DNA of 64,000 bases from Firm-13 sp037143795 (GTDB lineage: Bacteria > Bacillota > Clostridia > Saccharofermentanales > Saccharofermentanaceae), in the NCBI GenBank assembly GCA_037143795.1, contig JBAWXZ010000005.1, positions 124,001 to 188,000 on the forward strand, given 5' to 3'. The position numbers were made by a program, and so were the translations under genes. This document shows positions 16,369 through 24,875 of the stretch, piece after piece. Every line of letters begins with the position of its first letter. The stretch's first letter is position 1. The notes under the pieces were generated by a model. That model was not told where the DNA came from and searched no databases. It was given only the letters and a program-made list of their open reading frames with translations.

Positions 16369-17502
16369 ATGACAGCAGCCGTTGCCTATGTGGAAATCAA
16401 TGCATTTGCATTTGTAATATTGATTTTGATATATTCCAATATTCGTCACCTCCAGGAAAAATATCTGCTTAAGCAGAGGATCTTTCTGGGTCTGATCGTA
16501 TCCGTAGCATTTGAACTTGTTTTGGATACACTCGTCTGGGTACTGGATGGGAAGTCCGGTATAATAGTAAGAAATATTAACTTGACGGCTACAGCGATCG
16601 GCTGTATATGCAGCGCAATCCCTTTTATTCTATCCTGCCTTTATTTTGTTTTGCAGATACAGACGAACGGCAAAATTAAAAGGAATATGGTAATTGCGCT
16701 TCTTATTCCGGCCGCGTTAAACGCTGTTTTATCAATATTGAGTGTATTTAACGGATACTATTTTTACTTTGACAAGGCTAATCTATATCACAGGGGAGAC
16801 ATGTTTATTGTTATGCCTGCCATTTGGGTAGTGTATTTATTGTTTGCAGTCATCCTTCTGGTGAAGAATCGAAAAACGATACAAAAAAGATATTTTTTCC
16901 CGCTCATTGGATTTCTGGTTCCTCCCGTCGTAACAGGTATTTTGCAGTTTTCCATTTATGGGCTTTCGATTATATGGGCCAGTTTTGCAATATCCATGCA
17001 AATTGTCTTTATGAGCATTCAAAACAACCAGTTGTATACAGATTACCTGACGGGTCTATTTAATCGGCGGCAGTTGGATTTCTATTTGGATGAACGCGTG
17101 AAAAACAAAAAAAATGATAAAATGATGGCAGGTATCATGGTTGATCTGGATGCTTTTAAAAATATCAATGATAAATTCGGACATGTGGTGGGTGACTCGG
17201 CACTTATCGATGCCGCCCAAATCCTCCGCACAAGTTTCTGGAAAATGGATTTAATCTGCCGTTACGGCGGAGATGAATTCGTGATTATCATTGAAAGGGA
17301 CAGCCGGAAGGAAATTATTGATAATGTGAATTTGCTGATTCGAAATGCGGGAAGGTTCAACCAAAAAGATAAGAGTCCCTATACAATCAGTTTCAGTATC
17401 GGGTATGATGTTTTTGACTATCAGGCCGAATCATCTTCCCAGCAATTCATTAACCGTATTGATTCGTTGATGTATGCCAATAAAAAACGGTCGAAATCCT
17501 GA
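16369..17502 (+). CDS. Membrane GGDEF protein, likely diguanylate cyclase
   Basis: 377 aa. About six to seven membrane helices fill residues 8-225 and would sense a membrane or extracellular signal. The GGDEF domain follows (about 230-377): LTGLFNRRQLDFYLDE at its start and GGDEF at 300-304 in ICRYGGDEFVIII, intact. An RxxD inhibitory site is not evident. It stands alone between the aldolase and a methyltransferase operon, and is the second cyclic-di-GMP enzyme in the window; no EAL domain protein is present here. Confidence 0.9.
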   Translation: MTAAVAYVEINAFAFVILILIYSNIRHLQEKYLLKQRIFLGLIVSVAFELVLDTLVWVLDGKSGIIVRNINLTATAIGCICSAIPFILSCLYFVLQIQTNGKIKRNMVIALLIPAALNAVLSILSVFNGYYFYFDKANLYHRGDMFIVMPAIWVVYLLFAVILLVKNRKTIQKRYFFPLIGFLVPPVVTGILQFSIYGLSIIWASFAISMQIVFMSIQNNQLYTDYLTGLFNRRQLDFYLDERVKNKKNDKMMAGIMVDLDAFKNINDKFGHVVGDSALIDAAQILRTSFWKMDLICRYGGDEFVIIIERDSRKEIIDNVNLLIRNAGRFNQKDKSPYTISFSIGYDVFDYQAESSSQQFINRIDSLMYANKKRSKS

Positions 17503-17553
17503 AACCACCTTACCGGGAACTTGCGCTGATCATAGGAAATAGGAGGACTGCAT

Positions 17554-18171
17554 ATGAATTTTGATGAGAAAGCACAAAACTGGGACACGGAAGAAAGAAT
17601 GAAGAGAGCCCAGATGATTGCTAAGGAAATTGAGAAAACAATCGCAGGGGAGACATACCATAAGGCACTCGAATTTGGCTGCGGAACAGGACTTGTCAGT
17701 TTTAACCTTCTTCTTGTAGTCAGGGAAATTACTCTCGTCGATAGTTCGGAAGAAATGATTCATGTAGTGAAGAACAAAATTAAGAACTGTGCCATTCACA
17801 ATATGTCGGCTTTGGAGATGGATATAGTGAAGGGTGATCAACTTCCTGCGCAGTATGATCTGATTTATTCATCCATGGCGCTGCACCATATTGCGGACAC
17901 GAAAAAACTGCTTGGCAAACTCTATAAGCATATGGAAAAAGGCGGTCGGATATGTATTGTTGATTTGACCGAGGAAGACGGAAGTTTCCATAAGGAAGAC
18001 AAGGAATTTGATGGTCATAACGGCTTTAATATCAAGGATTTGGAAGAGTTGTTTAAAAAAACCGGATTTGTAGAAATAGAATCAAACGTATTTTATTCAG
18101 GGGTTAAAGAAGCAGCAGGCGGCGACGTACCATACTCGCTATTCCTGATGACAGCAAAAAAGAAAGGCTAG
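17554..18171 (+). CDS. Class I SAM-dependent methyltransferase
   Basis: 205 aa after AGGAGG. The Rossmann-type methyltransferase fold shows motif I, ALEFGCGTGLVSF (about residues 38-50), the acidic residue after strand 2 in ITLVDSSEEM, and YDLIYSSMALHHI as motif IV. The end, EAAGGDVPYSLFLMTAKKK, is usual for a UbiE/small-molecule methyltransferase group. The substrate cannot be inferred. It is the first of four tightly packed genes. Confidence 0.88.
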   Translation: MNFDEKAQNWDTEERMKRAQMIAKEIEKTIAGETYHKALEFGCGTGLVSFNLLLVVREITLVDSSEEMIHVVKNKIKNCAIHNMSALEMDIVKGDQLPAQYDLIYSSMALHHIADTKKLLGKLYKHMEKGGRICIVDLTEEDGSFHKEDKEFDGHNGFNIKDLEELFKKTGFVEIESNVFYSGVKEAAGGDVPYSLFLMTAKKKG

Positions 18172-18180
18172 GATAAAATT

Positions 18181-18612
18181 ATGGAAATCAGAAAAATGAC
18201 TATTGCGGATTATGAGCCGGTATATCGTCTTTGGACAAACACCGACGGGATGGGACTCAGGAGCATTGATGACTCCAGGGAAGGCATCGAGAAATTCCTG
18301 AACAAAAATCCCAATACGAATTTTGTTGCTGAGAACGAAGGGGAAGTCATTGGAGTAATATTGAGCGGAAATGACGGACGCAGAGGATTTATATACCACA
18401 CAGCCGTTAGTACGTCACACCGTGGACAGAAGATCGGAAGGGCCCTGCTGAACAACGTTTACGCTGCGATGAAGGCAGAGGGCATCAATAAGATGGGTCT
18501 GCTGATTTACACAAACAATGACAACGGCAATGCTTTCTGGCAGGCCCAGGACTGGGTGAAACGCAGCGATTTGTATTACTATGATAAAAACTTGAATGAA
18601 GAGAACCTCTAA
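18181..18612 (+). CDS. GNAT-family N-acetyltransferase
   Basis: 143 aa, nine nt behind the methyltransferase. GNAT fold: the acetyl-CoA loop is in HTAVSTSHRGQKIGRALL, and the C-terminal strand in GNAFWQAQDWVKRSDLYYYDKN. It resembles the YpeA-like subgroup. The acceptor (an amine, an amino acid or a protein end) is unknown. Its place between the methyltransferase and the PhzF-like gene suggests a shared transcript. Confidence 0.88.
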   Translation: MEIRKMTIADYEPVYRLWTNTDGMGLRSIDDSREGIEKFLNKNPNTNFVAENEGEVIGVILSGNDGRRGFIYHTAVSTSHRGQKIGRALLNNVYAAMKAEGINKMGLLIYTNNDNGNAFWQAQDWVKRSDLYYYDKNLNEENL

Positions 18613-18623
18613 GGGGGACAGCT

Positions 18624-19400
18624 ATGAAGTACTATGTGGCTGATGTATTTACGGATACGGTTTTCAAAGGTAATCCGGCCGGCATCTGTATTTTGGATGA
18701 CTGGCCTGATGATTCGGTGCTTCAGAAAGTCGCATTCGAGAATAATCTGTCAGAGACGGCTTTCCTTCTGGAACAGGACGGTTATTATGACCTGCGGTGG
18801 TTTACTCCGGAGGTGGAAATAGATCTTTGCGGTCATGCGACGCTTGGCAGTGCATTTGTACTGATGAATTATATCGAGCCCAACTTAATGACAGTCTCTT
18901 TCCATACGCAGAGCGGTGTTCTCACGGTTCGCCGGGATGGGGATGAATTTATAATGGATTTTCCGAGCCGGAGACCAGTTCCCTGTGCGGTTCCGTCCGG
19001 CCTTGAGAAGGCGCTTGGCATCCATATCCTGGAGACGCATGCTTCCCGTGACCTTCTGGTCCTGGTCGAAAATGAGCAGAAATTAAGGGAGATGAAGCCG
19101 GATTTTCATCTCCTGAAACAAATCACAGAATACATGGGCTTTATTGTCACAGCCAAAGGAGAAGACTGTGATTTTGTATCGCGCTTCTTTGTGCCCGGTG
19201 CCGGGATCAATGAGGACCCTGTTACCGGTTCATCCCACTGCACACTGATTCCGTTCTGGAGCGAAATTCTAGGTAAAAAAGAGATGCTCGCCAGGCAATT
19301 GTCACTTCGCGGCGGAAGGATTTCCTGCAGGGAATGCGGGGAACGAGTGGAAATCAGCGGCGAGGCGGTGCTGTATATGCGCGGCGAGATACTGATTTGA
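18624..19400 (+). CDS. PhzF-family isomerase-like protein
   Basis: 258 aa. PhzF fold of two similar halves: the opening YYVADVFTDTVFKGNPAG and the catalytic glutamate in ENNLSETAFLL (E of SETAF) are intact, as are CGHATLGSAFVL and GINEDPVTGSSHC. Members are isomerases or epimerases of small metabolites; no phenazine genes are nearby, so the true substrate is open. AGGGGGA precedes the start. The downstream UV endonuclease starts inside its stop codon. Confidence 0.9.
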   Translation: MKYYVADVFTDTVFKGNPAGICILDDWPDDSVLQKVAFENNLSETAFLLEQDGYYDLRWFTPEVEIDLCGHATLGSAFVLMNYIEPNLMTVSFHTQSGVLTVRRDGDEFIMDFPSRRPVPCAVPSGLEKALGIHILETHASRDLLVLVENEQKLREMKPDFHLLKQITEYMGFIVTAKGEDCDFVSRFFVPGAGINEDPVTGSSHCTLIPFWSEILGKKEMLARQLSLRGGRISCRECGERVEISGEAVLYMRGEILI

Positions 19401-20653
19401 GTATCGGATATGCATGTCTGTCCGTCGGTGTACCAAACACGGATTTCAGAACCTGCGTTATGAAAAATGCCGGGGAAGAACGCCTGATGGAGGTCACTGC
19501 ACAGAATCTTGCAGCCCTCGAAAACCTGATAGATTATAATTCCCAAAATGATATACGGCTCTTCCGGATCAGTTCCGATATAATCCCTTTTGGATCAAGC
19601 CCTGTAAATTCGCTTGCTTGGTGGGATCTTTTCGCGCCTTCCTTATCACGGATCGGAGACAAAATCCGTGCCGCCGGCATGCGGGTCTCCATGCATCCGG
19701 GACAATACACTGTCCTCAATTCGCCGACGGACGATGTTGTGGAACGTGCAGTTGCTGATCTTGCCTATCACGCACGGTTTCTTGATTCCCTGTGTACGGG
19801 GCCTGAAAATAAAATCATACTCCATATCGGCGGCGTCTATGGTGATAAGGATGAAGCAATACGGCGTTTTACGGACAGGTACGAATGCCTCGAGGATGCC
19901 GTCAAGAGACGTCTGGTGCTCGAAAATGACGAAAAATCATACAACATATGCGATGTGCTGAAAATTGCCCGAATGGTCGGCGCCCCCGCGGTTTTTGACA
20001 ACCTGCACCATGCGATTCATCCCTGCATGGAAGCTGGCTGTGAAGGAGATTGGATCGAATCATGCAAATCGACATGGAAACCGATTGATGGACGTCAGAA
20101 GATACATTATTCACAGCAGGAAAAAGGTAAGCGGACCGGTGCCCATTGCAGCAGTATCAGGATTGACGAGTTCCTCTCCTTCTATAAAAGCGTGCACGGG
20201 GAGAACCTCGACATTATGCTGGAGGTAAAGGACAAGAATCTTTCTGCGGTCAAATGCATCAACTGCACAACCCTTTCTCCGCGCCTGAACCGGCTGGAAC
20301 TGGATTGGAGCCGATATAAATATCTGGTCCTTGAGCATGCCCCGGCGATATACCTGCAGATCCGGGAGCTTCTGAAAGACAGAAACGCCTATCCGGCCGT
20401 GGAGTTCTATCAACTCATTGAATCTGCCGCGCTGGAAGAAACCGTTTCTGGCAATGCCGAAAATGCAGCGCTGCATGTATGGGGTTATTTTAAGAAAATT
20501 GCAGCACAAAATGAGCAGGAGCAGTTTTTTCGCCGTCTGGATTTGTACAGGCAGGGACTAAAAGGCTCAGACAACTATAAAAATTACCTGCTTCGCCTCG
20601 CTCAAAAATATGATCAGAAGTATCTTCTGGAGTCACTTTATTTCTATATTTAA
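19397..20653 (+). CDS. uvsE: UV-damage DNA endonuclease
   Basis: 418 aa from TTG 19397, chosen because homologues begin at IGYACLSVGV; the TTG overlaps the TGA of the PhzF gene (TTGA). UvsE/UvdE is a TIM-barrel metal nuclease that nicks next to pyrimidine dimers and other lesions. The typical blocks are all present: FRISSDIIPFG, MHPGQYTVLNSP, ILHIGGVYGDK, LENDEKSYN and FDNLHHA, which carry the His, Glu and Asp metal ligands. It is longer than the usual 300 residues; the last 100 residues are helical and may be an accessory part. It ends in a 4-bp convergent overlap with the flavin reductase gene. Confidence 0.92.
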   Translation: MSIGYACLSVGVPNTDFRTCVMKNAGEERLMEVTAQNLAALENLIDYNSQNDIRLFRISSDIIPFGSSPVNSLAWWDLFAPSLSRIGDKIRAAGMRVSMHPGQYTVLNSPTDDVVERAVADLAYHARFLDSLCTGPENKIILHIGGVYGDKDEAIRRFTDRYECLEDAVKRRLVLENDEKSYNICDVLKIARMVGAPAVFDNLHHAIHPCMEAGCEGDWIESCKSTWKPIDGRQKIHYSQQEKGKRTGAHCSSIRIDEFLSFYKSVHGENLDIMLEVKDKNLSAVKCINCTTLSPRLNRLELDWSRYKYLVLEHAPAIYLQIRELLKDRNAYPAVEFYQLIESAALEETVSGNAENAALHVWGYFKKIAAQNEQEQFFRRLDLYRQGLKGSDNYKNYLLRLAQKYDQKYLLESLYFYI

Positions 20654-21285
20654 ACGGACCGGAGAACACCGACAGCCGATGTGCTGCCCAATCCTGTGTG
20701 AGGATCTTTGGGGGAGTGCACATTGAACATAAATGCATTCGTACTGCAGATGTTTTCCGTAGTGTTGTGACCCTCTTCGACAGCGGCGTGACGGACGCGT
20801 CCGATAACCATACTTGTCTGACCTTTGCCGGAAAGATCATTAACAGATTCGAGCGTGCATTCCATGCAGAGGAAAGCTTCCTTCACACGCGGCGACAGAA
20901 TCGTAGTACAGGGTTCTGCAGTCAGGCCGCCGGATGCAATCTCATCTTCGTCTTCCTCGTTGCTTGCTATTGTCTTGATACAGGCGTCATAATATTCCGG
21001 ACGAATGAAGTTCAGGCAGAATTCTTTCTCCCGCAGAATGTTCTGGTATGTATGTGTTTTTTGCATGAGTCCCTGCATTACAGCAAAGAATCCTCCTCCG
21101 TCACCGGCAAAAGAGCTCCAGGCGTGAAAACAAGCGTTTGGTTTTCCGTTCTCTTTTCTGGTGGTGATCAGGAACATCGGTGAAGGAACACCGCATGTGA
21201 ATTCCATGTAGGAAAAAACATTATACTGACCAGCCCAGTCTTCAACAAAAGATTCAGGCCTGTTTTCCGTTAACTCAAGTTTCAT
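20650..21285 (-). CDS. Flavin reductase-family protein (FMN-binding split barrel)
   Basis: 211 aa from ATG 21285, with AAAGGAGTCC directly before it; longer in-frame starts lie upstream of that site. The FMN-binding split barrel is seen in PSPMFLITTRKENGKPNAC, WSSFAGDGGG and NILREKEFCLNF. These proteins reduce flavin with NAD(P)H or use FMN to reduce small compounds. A perfect dyad lies between it and the divergent gene at 21534. The C-terminus overlaps uvsE by 4 bp. Confidence 0.85.
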   Translation of the reverse strand: MKLELTENRPESFVEDWAGQYNVFSYMEFTCGVPSPMFLITTRKENGKPNACFHAWSSFAGDGGGFFAVMQGLMQKTHTYQNILREKEFCLNFIRPEYYDACIKTIASNEEDEDEIASGGLTAEPCTTILSPRVKEAFLCMECTLESVNDLSGKGQTSMVIGRVRHAAVEEGHNTTENICSTNAFMFNVHSPKDPHTGLGSTSAVGVLRSV

Positions 21286-21413
21286 AAGGGGACTCCTTTC
21301 GTAACAGCGAGCGGACATATATACGGATGACATTGTATATCGTTATCATATCAAAGTTATCCGGTCATAACAACTTCACTGGCTTGACGAATATCTGCGT
21401 TTGGTAGTATTAT

Positions 21414-21442
21414 GAATTAGTAAATTACTAATTTACTAATTC
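21414..21442. promoter_or_regulatory. Operator-like dyad between divergent genes
   Basis: GAATTAGTAAA (21414-21424) and TTTACTAATTC (21432-21442) form a perfect 11-bp inverted repeat with a 7-nt spacer, TTACTAA, which repeats the core again. The site sits in the 248-bp gap between the leftward flavin reductase and the rightward gene. MarR- and HxlR-type repressors commonly bind such AT-rich dyads, but no such regulator is next to it. Confidence 0.6.
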
Positions 21443-21533
21443 AGTTAAACAATTGTCGTCTGCAGTCGATGCGCCGCAAAGTAAAAATTGTTGCAAACCC
21501 CAGACAACAGGCAAAAATGAAACGGAGAAAATT

Positions 21534-22013
21534 ATGAAAATTCCAACAACATTAAAGCACAAACCGGTGATCGTATCTGAAAACTATGGCAATGTCGACG
21601 GACGTACGGCATATAATACGGACGCAAAAGGACTGTCCCTTGGACTGGCGCAGTGGAATGACCGGGGGCATGTGGATATATCCGCCAAGGTCTGGCGCTA
21701 TACAGGAGAGAAATGGTCGCGCCAGTCGGAGGAACTGCCCCTTCACCGTGTTCTAGACCTTGCGATCCTTGTATGCCGTGCCAGGCAATATTTTGCGGAA
21801 AACTACCGCCTGCCGAAGCTTTATGATCCCGAGAATCCGGCGATTGACCGTATCGGCCTGCAGGGCGACGCGATGACGGTCGCCGTCTGTACGGATAACC
21901 CGATGATTGATGAGGACATCCGGCTATTCGCAAATGCACTTGGCAAAGATGACGAGCTCATCAGTGAGCGTCTTTCGACTCTGTCACGCATTCTCAAGGA
22001 ACTGGGGTATTGA
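21534..22013 (+). CDS. DUF6530-like protein of unknown function
   Basis: 159 aa from ATG 21534 after CGGAGAAA. It is soluble, without a signal peptide. The stretch NTDAKGLSLGLAQWNDRGHVDISAKVWRYTGEKWSRQSEELPLHRVLDLAIL is characteristic of a small family found in Clostridia and usually labelled DUF6530 (I give the stretch only as a pointer, from 21594 to about 21770). No catalytic motif is visible. It is followed at 4 nt by a GIY-YIG protein. Confidence 0.65.
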   Translation: MKIPTTLKHKPVIVSENYGNVDGRTAYNTDAKGLSLGLAQWNDRGHVDISAKVWRYTGEKWSRQSEELPLHRVLDLAILVCRARQYFAENYRLPKLYDPENPAIDRIGLQGDAMTVAVCTDNPMIDEDIRLFANALGKDDELISERLSTLSRILKELGY

Positions 22014-22017
22014 TTTG

Positions 22018-22362
22018 ATGGATAAGCAAAGTAAAAAAGATATGGGTGCAGCCTATAAAGAAAAGAAAAAAACCGGCGGCATATATGCTATCCGTAATTC
22101 CGTGACAGGCAAGGCGCTTATCGGCGCTGCACCGGACATGGAGGGATTCAGGAATCGGTTCTCCTTTTCACAGGCGACAGGCTCATGTGTTCAGCCCAGG
22201 CTGGAAGCAGACTGGAAAAAATTCGGCGGACAGGCCTTTGTATTGGAGATCAAGGAGACCATCGAAAAGAAAAAGGATCAGACAGACCGCGAGTTTGCGG
22301 ATGATTTAGCGACCTTGAAGGATCTCTGGCTGGAAAAATCAGATCCACTGTCATTTTACTGA
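22018..22362 (+). CDS. GIY-YIG nuclease-family protein, degenerate motif
   Basis: 114 aa from ATG 22018 (TTG 22015 is also possible). The GIY part is in KTGGIYAIRN, but the second half reads KALIGAAPDMEGFRNR where YIG is usual, keeping the conserved arginine. The family cuts DNA as a small one-domain nuclease; this subgroup of short stand-alone proteins has no proven role. The altered YIG may mean loss of nuclease activity. It probably shares a transcript with the gene before it. Confidence 0.78.
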   Translation: MDKQSKKDMGAAYKEKKKTGGIYAIRNSVTGKALIGAAPDMEGFRNRFSFSQATGSCVQPRLEADWKKFGGQAFVLEIKETIEKKKDQTDREFADDLATLKDLWLEKSDPLSFY

Positions 22363-22478
22363 CAGTAGGCATAATGTCTATGGTTAACTGTATCCAATAA
22401 ATCTTGCAGCCACAGCTATAGATAAGTAAAACACAGCACGCGCGTTCAAGTTTCCTGTTCTCCAAAGCGATAATATGA

Positions 22479-23426
22479 ATGCAGGAGGTGAGGAATATCA
22501 GACAGTCAGATGTTGTCCGTGCAGTTTCGCGAATGCAGGACTATATTGAAGCCCATGTTTCCGAACCGATTACGCTGCATCAGCTGGCCGGGACGGCCGG
22601 ATACTCGCAGTGGCATTGTGAACGGATTTTCAGGGAGCTGACCGGGAAATCACCATTCGAGTACATCAGGGCACTTCGACTTTCGAAAGCTGCTTTGATT
22701 CTGCGCGAAGGCCGGAGCAAAGTCATTGATGTTGCATTTGACTTTGTTTTCGATTCCCATGAAGGCTTCACGAAGGCGTTCTCAAGGCAGTTCGGCTTAC
22801 CGCCGGGCAGGTACAGGCGGGAGACGCCTGCTATACCGCTGTTCATGCCGTATCGGGTATCCGTAACGCCGGCTTCCCCGGAAAAGGAGAGAAAAAGTAT
22901 GAGTACTACTGCAAATACCGTGTTTGTTCAGGTTGTGGAACGCCCCGAGAGACAGATAATGTTAAAAAGAGGCGTAAAGGCCACCGACTACTATACCTAC
23001 TGTGAAGAAGCAGGGGATAAAGAAGGGTGTGAAGCCTCGGAAAAAATCTGGGGTGTTCTTTCCAGTGTGAAGGAAGCGCTTTATGAACCGATCGGCATGT
23101 GGCTTCCCCCGAAGATGATTCCGGAAGGCACCTCCCAATATGTACAGGGAGTCGAACTTCCGCTTGACTATCACAAACCCCTGCCGGAAGGTTATGAGAT
23201 GATTATTGCGCCTCCCTGCAAAATGATGGTCTTCCAGGGTCCGCCTTACAAGGACGAAGATTATGAAGATGCGATTTCCGACATCTGGGAACTTATGAAA
23301 ACTTACGATCCGAAACTGTACGGATATGAATGGGCAGACGATGAAGCCCCGCGTTTTCAGCTCGCGCCGATGGGATACCGGGGATATATTGAAGCCCGCC
23401 CTGTTCGTCCGGTCAATCCCGTCTGA
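22479..23426 (+). CDS. AraC-family regulator with GyrI-like effector domain
   Basis: About 315 aa. Two AraC helix-turn-helix motifs fill residues about 12-110 (ITLHQLAGTAGYSQWHCERI and VIDVAFDFVFDSHEGFTKAF). A GyrI-like small-molecule domain covers about 145-310. The start is uncertain: the best ribosome site (AGGAGGTGAGG, 22483-22493) lies downstream of ATG 22479 and would serve ATC 22497, where homologues begin. Such regulators bind hydrophobic amines or drugs and activate resistance genes; no obvious target gene is adjacent. Confidence 0.85.
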   Translation: MQEVRNIRQSDVVRAVSRMQDYIEAHVSEPITLHQLAGTAGYSQWHCERIFRELTGKSPFEYIRALRLSKAALILREGRSKVIDVAFDFVFDSHEGFTKAFSRQFGLPPGRYRRETPAIPLFMPYRVSVTPASPEKERKSMSTTANTVFVQVVERPERQIMLKRGVKATDYYTYCEEAGDKEGCEASEKIWGVLSSVKEALYEPIGMWLPPKMIPEGTSQYVQGVELPLDYHKPLPEGYEMIIAPPCKMMVFQGPPYKDEDYEDAISDIWELMKTYDPKLYGYEWADDEAPRFQLAPMGYRGYIEARPVRPVNPV

Positions 23427-23472
23427 TGACAGGCATAAACAATCGATAGAATTTTGAAGAAAACTTAAAAAT

Positions 23473-23526
23473 GAGCCGTCTTCCGGGAAGTGAAGTGAAA
23501 TTCATCCGGGGGACGCTTCTTTTTTT
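23473..23526 (+). terminator. Rho-independent terminator after the AraC gene
   Basis: AGCCGTCTTCCGG (from 23474) pairs with CCGGGGGACGCT (to 23517) allowing G-U pairs and one bulge, with a TTCTTTTTTT run directly behind. Confidence 0.75.
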
Positions 23527-23654
23527 AGGAAATTTATGTGTATGAATGCCGGAAATGGTAGAATATTTTGTAAGTATTGCTTGGATTTTATAGCATAAGA
23601 TTATATGATGAAAATACAGGCAGTGGTTTTTGTTATCGACAGTCGGAGGGAAAT

Positions 23655-24149
23655 ATGGCAGATAATCTTCGTCCTTTTATCCCGGGTGACTGGGAAGCTG
23701 TAAACAGAATTTATAAACAGGGAATTGATACCAACCTTGCGACATTCCAGACTTCATGCCCGTCATATGAGGAGTGGGATGCTTCGCACCTTTCGTGCTG
23801 CAGGCTGGTATATGTATTGGACGGGCGTGTCGTAGGATGGGCTGCACTCTCACCGGTATCAAGCCGCTGTGTATATAAAGGTGTTGCTGAGCTCAGTATT
23901 TACATTGATGAGACCGTCCGAGGCAATGGAATCGGCACGAAACTTCTAAGCCGCATCATTGAAGAGTCGGAAACACACGGAATCTGGACACTGCAGTCCG
24001 GAATCATCCAGGATAATAAAGCAAGCATTCTGCTTCACAGGAAATGCGGCTTCAGGGAAGTCGGCTACCGTGAGAGAATTGCCCGAAATGCACACGGGGA
24101 GTGGAAAAATACCGTGCTGATGGAGCGCAGGAGCACAAATGATTTTTAA
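23655..24149 (+). CDS. GNAT acetyltransferase, phosphinothricin-type
   Basis: 164 aa from ATG 23655, set by CGGAGGG 5 nt upstream. The sequence matches the PAT/Bar-like GNAT group: AELSIYIDETVRGNGIGTKL holds the acetyl-CoA loop, and SGIIQDNKASILLHRKCGF the conserved core. Members acetylate methionine sulfoximine, phosphinothricin or small amines. The true substrate is likely an amino-acid analogue. A likely extended -10 box, TGGTAGAAT, lies at 23556-23564 upstream. Confidence 0.88.
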   Translation: MADNLRPFIPGDWEAVNRIYKQGIDTNLATFQTSCPSYEEWDASHLSCCRLVYVLDGRVVGWAALSPVSSRCVYKGVAELSIYIDETVRGNGIGTKLLSRIIEESETHGIWTLQSGIIQDNKASILLHRKCGFREVGYRERIARNAHGEWKNTVLMERRSTNDF

Positions 24150-24221
24150 GACCTGATTCTGCACATGAAGGTCCGGTTTCCCGTCCTTTGGCTATATGGC
24201 CTGTACATGGGGGAAAATGAA

Positions 24222-24875
24222 ATGATTACGGCTGAGAACCTTTTGTCCTATGAAAAACCCGCCCTTCCCCGGATAGCCGATACGCTCCGGCCGGAGGAAA
24301 TCCGGCAGCTTATTGCCTGGCTCGATGAAAAAGACGATATACGATACCCGGCATTTATGCTTCTCCAGTATAGATCGGAGCACTATCCCGATGTGTATCC
24401 ATACTGGGACGTTTTCATCAGGAAGCTGCAAAGCGAAAACTCTTATCAGCGAAGTATCGGACTGATGCTGATGGCCGGGAATGCCAGATGGGACACCAGG
24501 GGACTTTTTGAATTGTCCATTAATCTTTACCTGTCTTTCTGCGGCGATGAAAAGCCTGTGACAGTCAGGCAATGTATTCAGGGACTTGAAAAAGTGATCC
24601 CGTTTAAGAGAAGCCTCCTTACTGATATAACAGAAAAATTGATTCCATTTAACATCATGGAATGTAAAGAAACACAGCGCAAAATTCTTCAGATGGACAT
24701 CCTGCGTGTCCTTATTATGATCAACCTGATAGAAAAAAATGACAGGATAGACTCATATATTGAGCACGCATTGAATGCCGGTATTCTGGATAAGAAAGCG
24801 AAAAAGGAAGTGGAAATGCTTCTCCGGCAACAGGCCCCGTCGGACAAAGCTACATCAGTTCAGCAAAATCCTTAA
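24222..24875 (+). CDS. Hypothetical helical (HEAT-like) protein
   Basis: 217 aa from ATG 24222, with GGGGGA (24209-24214) as the ribosome site; earlier in-frame starts at 24165 and 24207 lie before it. Predicted almost fully helical with repeat-like blocks (RQLIAWLDEKDDIRYPAFMLL, YWDVFIRKLQSENSYQRSIG), which suggests a HEAT- or alkylation-repair-like superhelix, probably for protein binding. No known family is claimed. The last 26 nt overlap the end of the convergent HAD gene. Confidence 0.6.
   Translation: MITAENLLSYEKPALPRIADTLRPEEIRQLIAWLDEKDDIRYPAFMLLQYRSEHYPDVYPYWDVFIRKLQSENSYQRSIGLMLMAGNARWDTRGLFELSINLYLSFCGDEKPVTVRQCIQGLEKVIPFKRSLLTDITEKLIPFNIMECKETQRKILQMDILRVLIMINLIEKNDRIDSYIEHALNAGILDKKAKKEVEMLLRQQAPSDKATSVQQNP

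Noticed and set aside
20698..21183. A 161-codon plus-strand frame opposite the flavin reductase gene
   Set aside because: The minus strand carries a full flavin-reductase fold with a strong ribosome site; the plus frame is a shadow.
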